Below the pieces are notes generated by a model. That model worked only from the letters and a program-made list of their open reading frames with translations, was not told where the DNA came from and ran no database searches. Below, piece after piece: positions 60,667 through 64,000 of a stretch of 64,000 bases of DNA (position 1 is its first letter; each line of letters begins with the position of its first letter). This stretch comes from Roseiarcus sp963813195. GTDB lineage: Bacteria; Pseudomonadota; Alphaproteobacteria; Rhizobiales; Beijerinckiaceae. The position numbers were made by a program, and so were the translations under genes. Location of the stretch: the NCBI GenBank assembly GCA_963813195.1, contig CAWEYC010000012.1, positions 580,577 to 644,576 of the forward strand, in the 5' to 3' direction.

Positions 60667-63066
60667 TCATCGCCGGCCTCTTCGAAGTCCGGCGAGGGTT
60701 CGCTCCGGCGTCTCCTCGGCTTCGTCATCCGGGCTCGCCGGAGGCGAGGTCTGCTGGATCAAGACGGACGGGTTCGGTGGGGCGATCCTGATCCCAAGTT
60801 CCTGGAACCGTCGCTTCATGCGCCGATTGAATTCGCGCTGCACCTCCCAGCGGCCCGAATCCGTGCACGGGATCTGGCCGACGATCGTCGCGCTGACGCC
60901 ATCCACCTTGTCGACGCCCCACAATTGCAGATCGCCCAGCATCTCGGACTTGAGCCTCGCATCCGCCCGCATTTCGGCGGCAATCTGCCGGAGCGTCTCT
61001 CCGACATGGTCGGTATCCTCCTCGTAGGCGATGCTGACGCTGACGGCCGCGTTGCCGATGCCGCGATTCCAGTTCGTGACGCTGGTGACGGAACTGAAGG
61101 GAACGATGTGGACCGATCCGTCGCCGGCGCGCAGTCGGATCGTTCGGATGGAGAGATTTTCCACCGAGCCCGACAGGCCGGAGACGGTGACCCAGTCGCC
61201 CACCTGCATGGCATTCTCGAGGAGCAGGAACAGCCCGGTGATGAAGTCCTGGACCAGCTTCTGCGAGCCAAAACCGATGGCGATGCCGACGATGCCTGCG
61301 CCCGCGAGCAGAGGGGCGATATTGACGCCGATCTCGCTCAGCACGGTCATGCCGACGACGACGAGGATGACGATCAGCAGCGAAGTGCGAAATATTGGCA
61401 ACAACGTGCGCAAGCGCGCCGATCTGGCGCTGCGTGCCTCCCGGGTCAACCGCTCGAGATGTCGAGCCATCGCCGCGTTGGCGCCTTCCCAGACGGCGAC
61501 GGACACCGCCGCCGCGATCGCGATCGTGACGAGCGCCGACACCAGGCGCCCACCGATCGCATCGCCCTTGAACCATGCCAGCGCATCGACGCCCCATACC
61601 TCGAAGAGCGCAATCATCATGATCCAGCCGATCGCGAGGGAAATTGCTGCCCGCAGAAGCGGGTAATAGCGGTTGGCCCGTTCCTCCAATCCGGGAAAAC
61701 GGCGAGCGAGATCGGGATTGACATGAAAGAGGCGGTCGAGCACCCCGAGCGCCGGGATGGCGCAGAGGCGCGCGACCGTGACCACGGCGATGCTGACGAC
61801 GATGAGTTGCAATGAGCGGGAGGGACCGTTCCGCACCTTGATGGCCCAGATCAGCCAAAGCGCGACGATGATGAAGATCGCGATGTAGTGCCACGTATCG
61901 GCGAGGCGATTGCGCAGCACGGCGATGGTTCCGCGCGCATCGTCCGTCGTGCGAATTTGTGCGGCGATCGCCGCGCGGCATTGCAGAACGATGGTCAGCA
62001 GAAACAGGATCAGAACGAAAGCGACCGTCTTGACGAGACCGTGGTGAAGGTGCTCGCTGCCGCCGAGCAATTGAGCCGTCTCGGCGAGTGTCGCGCCGAT
62101 GACGGTGACGGCGGCGATGCGGCGCACCCAGACTTCGATATAGGCCGCCGTCTGGTCTCCGACGTACAGGAGGCGCAGCCTGGGATTGGTGGGCGAAGCC
62201 AGCATCCGGGCGACGCAGATTATCGCTCGGCACAACATGTACGCCTTCAGGGCCTCGATTATGACGAGCCGGGTCGAGTCGGACGAACCGATCTGCGTCA
62301 CCAGAAGCAGAGCGCCAGTGGCGCCGAACGCGCCGACGGGAAGCAGCCACAGCGTCAACTTCAGAAGCGCGAGAGGCAGTCGCTGGGTCAATCGCCAATT
62401 GTCCTCGCCCGCGGAGGGCGGCGGCGAAGAATCGACGGCGCCGATCGCGGGCGCCGTCTGAGCCGCTTCGGCGCTGCCGGTGGGTCGTTCGAATTCCAGC
62501 GCGGCGAGCGGGCGGCGAAGCGCGTAGGCGAGGAGCGCCTCCACCACGAGGGCGCAGGCGAGCACGAAGATCAAGCGCCAGCCCGCTTCCAGCGCCTCGG
62601 CGCGAACGGCTGAGTTCGACGACAAAGCGACCAGGCCGCGCCAAACCAAGGGAATGTCGGTCAAGGCGCGCGAGGCGGCGATGATCTCGTCGGAGAAGCC
62701 CTGCGCCCATGCGGCGGCCTGCACGACGAGTTGCGCGCCCAAACTGTCGGGTTGCAGCGACAACTGAGGAGGGGGCGGCTTGCCGGCGAGTTTGTGGGAC
62801 GCTGCGGCGGCAGGTTGCGCAGCGGCGGTCGCCGCCGGCGCCGCCTTGGCGATCGCCTGCAATGTCCCGATCAGTTGTTCTCGCTGGTTGGGATCGGTGA
62901 GGACGCTCAGCACACGATCCGCTTCAGTTGGGGTCAGCGCGTTTGTCTGAGCGGGCGGCTGGACGGAATTGGCAGGGCGCTCAACCGTCTGAGCGTTCGC
63001 CGTCGTCGCGGTGAGGAGCGCCGATGCGAAAATGAGAATCGTCGGCAAGAATGCGCGCAGAGTCAC
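60667..63066 (-). CDS. Large MscS-family mechanosensitive channel
   Basis: A 799-residue inner-membrane channel that releases solutes on hypo-osmotic shock. Signal peptide (ILIFASALLTATTANA), a periplasmic Ala/Pro/Gln-rich part, about ten TM segments and the MscS core: pore helix APLLAGAGIVGIAIGFGSQKLVQDFITGLFLLLENAMQVGDWV, beta domain VTVSGLSGSVENLSIRTIRLR, SVTNWNRG and a C-terminal alpha-beta cage. The size and N-terminal extension are like YbiO-type channels. The start is GTG 63066 behind a GGGGG run. It may balance the osmolyte functions suggested nearby (proXWV, GT4). Confidence 0.92.
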   Translation of the reverse strand: MTLRAFLPTILIFASALLTATTANAQTVERPANSVQPPAQTNALTPTEADRVLSVLTDPNQREQLIGTLQAIAKAAPAATAAAQPAAAASHKLAGKPPPPQLSLQPDSLGAQLVVQAAAWAQGFSDEIIAASRALTDIPLVWRGLVALSSNSAVRAEALEAGWRLIFVLACALVVEALLAYALRRPLAALEFERPTGSAEAAQTAPAIGAVDSSPPPSAGEDNWRLTQRLPLALLKLTLWLLPVGAFGATGALLLVTQIGSSDSTRLVIIEALKAYMLCRAIICVARMLASPTNPRLRLLYVGDQTAAYIEVWVRRIAAVTVIGATLAETAQLLGGSEHLHHGLVKTVAFVLILFLLTIVLQCRAAIAAQIRTTDDARGTIAVLRNRLADTWHYIAIFIIVALWLIWAIKVRNGPSRSLQLIVVSIAVVTVARLCAIPALGVLDRLFHVNPDLARRFPGLEERANRYYPLLRAAISLAIGWIMMIALFEVWGVDALAWFKGDAIGGRLVSALVTIAIAAAVSVAVWEGANAAMARHLERLTREARSARSARLRTLLPIFRTSLLIVILVVVGMTVLSEIGVNIAPLLAGAGIVGIAIGFGSQKLVQDFITGLFLLLENAMQVGDWVTVSGLSGSVENLSIRTIRLRAGDGSVHIVPFSSVTSVTNWNRGIGNAAVSVSIAYEEDTDHVGETLRQIAAEMRADARLKSEMLGDLQLWGVDKVDGVSATIVGQIPCTDSGRWEVQREFNRRMKRRFQELGIRIAPPNPSVLIQQTSPPASPDDEAEETPERTLAGLRRGRR

Positions 63067-63308
63067 CCCCCGTCGTCGGCTTTAGATCGGCTTATGGGTC
63101 CGAGGCGGCGGGGATACTGGCGGGGCAGTTTGGCGAGAGCGTGGCGACGCCGCGACCCGGGATATGTCACCCACAGGACGCGTCGAGCTTGATATCGGTG
63201 GGGAATTCGAAATTGGCGACGCTTCCCCGGCTCGTGACGAACGCCCCGTCGCCTGTCGCGGCGATGCGCCACGCGCCGAGCAGAGCGCCAGCGCGGGGCT
63301 TGCAATGC

Positions 63309-63707
63309 TCACATCGCGGCGCCGATTACGCCGACTTCGCCTTCGCCGACTTGCATCAGCATCGTCTCGATGAAATCCGGCGCGAGAAAGCGGGCGCAGG
63401 ACACGTCGCCTTGGACGAGGGCGATCATCGTCACGGCCCCCGCTCGCGCCACCACCGCATGATCGCCTGGGGGCAAGCTGCGTGAAACCGGCGGTATCGC
63501 GACGTATAGCGCCCTGGCGAACTGGAACTGTTCCGGAGTCAATTGGACGACGTTGGAAACCGACTTTATATCGGCGACCCGTACGCAGGTCGGCGATTCC
63601 GGACTGACCCATTTGTCGAACACCCCGGCGTCCTCCGCGCGGGCGCCCCCGGACGCGACGACCACTGCAGCCACCAGCGTCGCCGCGAAAAGCCTGTCTC
63701 TCATCAT
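63309..63707 (-). CDS. Exported protein of unknown function
   Basis: 132 residues: signal peptide (RLFAATLVAAVVVASGGARA) and a mature chain beginning EDAGVFDKWVSPESPTCVRVADIK with two Cys (PTCVRV and VSCARF). No family recognised. Two ATGs stand side by side (63707 and 63704) behind AGGAGG. The first overlaps the stop of the small upstream gene (ATGA), which suggests coupling; the second has the better spacing. Periplasmic, with one likely disulfide. It is followed after 240 bases by the MscS-type channel on the same strand. Confidence 0.7.
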   Translation of the reverse strand: MMRDRLFAATLVAAVVVASGGARAEDAGVFDKWVSPESPTCVRVADIKSVSNVVQLTPEQFQFARALYVAIPPVSRSLPPGDHAVVARAGAVTMIALVQGDVSCARFLAPDFIETMLMQVGEGEVGVIGAAM

Positions 63708-63886
63708 GTCCTCCTATGGGTTGCCTCGGCGCCGCCGCGCCGGTCGAGCGTTAGGGCTCCTCCGAACGCGCCGCCCCCGCGTTGGTCGGAACCGGGTGCA
63801 TCCGACTTTAAAGACGGCTGCGCGAGCACGATGGAGCCGGCGCATGCCGTGCTGATCAGACTCGCATATGCGAGACCCCTCGACAT
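63704..63886 (-). CDS. Short exported peptide, coupled to the next gene
   Basis: A 60-residue frame starting MSRGLAYASLISTACAGSIVLAQ behind a strong AGGAGAGG. The first 23 residues look like a signal peptide; STAC could also be read as a weak lipobox. The rest is Gly/Arg-rich and unordered. Its TGA overlaps the ATG of the 132-residue exported protein by the four-base ATGA pattern, the main reason to believe it. Function unknown. Confidence 0.45.
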   Translation of the reverse strand: MSRGLAYASLISTACAGSIVLAQPSLKSDAPGSDQRGGGAFGGALTLDRRGGAEATHRRT

Positions 63887-64000
63887 CTTCTTCCTCTCCT
63901 ACGCTCCCGTCAGAACTTCGCGGCGATCGGCTATGTTCCCTGCGCCGCGCTCCGCCCCTCCCGACGTGCAAGCGGTAGGCGGCTTGAACGAACGTCAGTC

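Noticed and set aside
60725..62710. A 661-codon minus-strand frame inside the MscS gene
   Set aside because: Out-of-frame shadow; Arg-rich, no hydrophobic segments, while the overlapping frame has a complete MscS core.

Overview
The window reads as chromosomal DNA of a high-GC alphaproteobacterium, most likely order Hyphomicrobiales and plausibly near the Beijerinckiaceae/Methylocystaceae. The support is two alphaproteobacterial porins with an 'AADLPT.KTPP' mature N-terminus, an SdhAF4-type (DUF1674) gene followed by rsmB and purH, a parvulin-argJ-mutT run, intracellular PHB depolymerase and a betaine-demethylase module. The lineage is inferred from gene content, not from a marker tree.

Layout. 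1-6070 (minus): response regulator, histidine kinase, RND pump and the first part of its membrane-fusion protein. 6.1-12.2 kb is a disturbed stretch: an outer-membrane-protein remnant, a small secreted-protein gene split by an IS630-family element, a porin, a lone IS3-type orfA and a TPR/ATP-grasp fusion gene. 12.2-22.3 kb: an exported protein, dienelactone hydrolase, tRNA-Gly(UCC), a second porin, an ABC-2 exporter remnant, PHB depolymerase, an L,D-transpeptidase, SdhAF4, rsmB and purH. Four genes in 14.2-22.3 kb carry frameshifts, so this part is either decaying or poorly sequenced. 22.3-27 kb: a TumE/TumA-type toxin-antitoxin pair and, facing away from it, a five-gene membrane operon that ends in a winged-helix regulator. 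27-29.4 kb: kbl-tdh threonine degradation.

29.4-40 kb is a surface-glycan region: a GT2 gene with a premature stop, then on the minus strand a DUF707-like protein, UDP-galactopyranose mutase, a DUF4422-GT8 fusion, GT2, a TylF-like methyltransferase and a sulfotransferase, with an NAD-dependent epimerase upstream. Parts of it are visibly AT-richer than the surroundings. The same palindrome, ATTACCC-N4-GGGTAAT, occurs near both ends. 40-47.3 kb: xerC, then proX-proW-proV, a TetR regulator and a divergent dimethylglycine/N-methylproline demethylase-like flavoenzyme, together suggesting betaine uptake and demethylation. 47.3-50.7 kb: an intact paralogue of the IS-split secreted protein, mutT, argJ and a parvulin. 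51-64 kb: an acyltransferase, a GH38 alpha-mannosidase, an amylo-alpha-1,6-glucosidase-like protein, a GT4 glycosyltransferase, a large MscS-type channel and small exported proteins, possibly an oligosaccharide/osmotic-stress locus.

No CRISPR array, phage module, conjugation gene or known defence island was seen. The least explained signals are two helically phased CAAG arrays in non-coding DNA, the paired ATTACCC palindromes at the glycan region, the TPR/ATP-grasp gene with its exported neighbour, and a hairpin element inside the proXWV operon.
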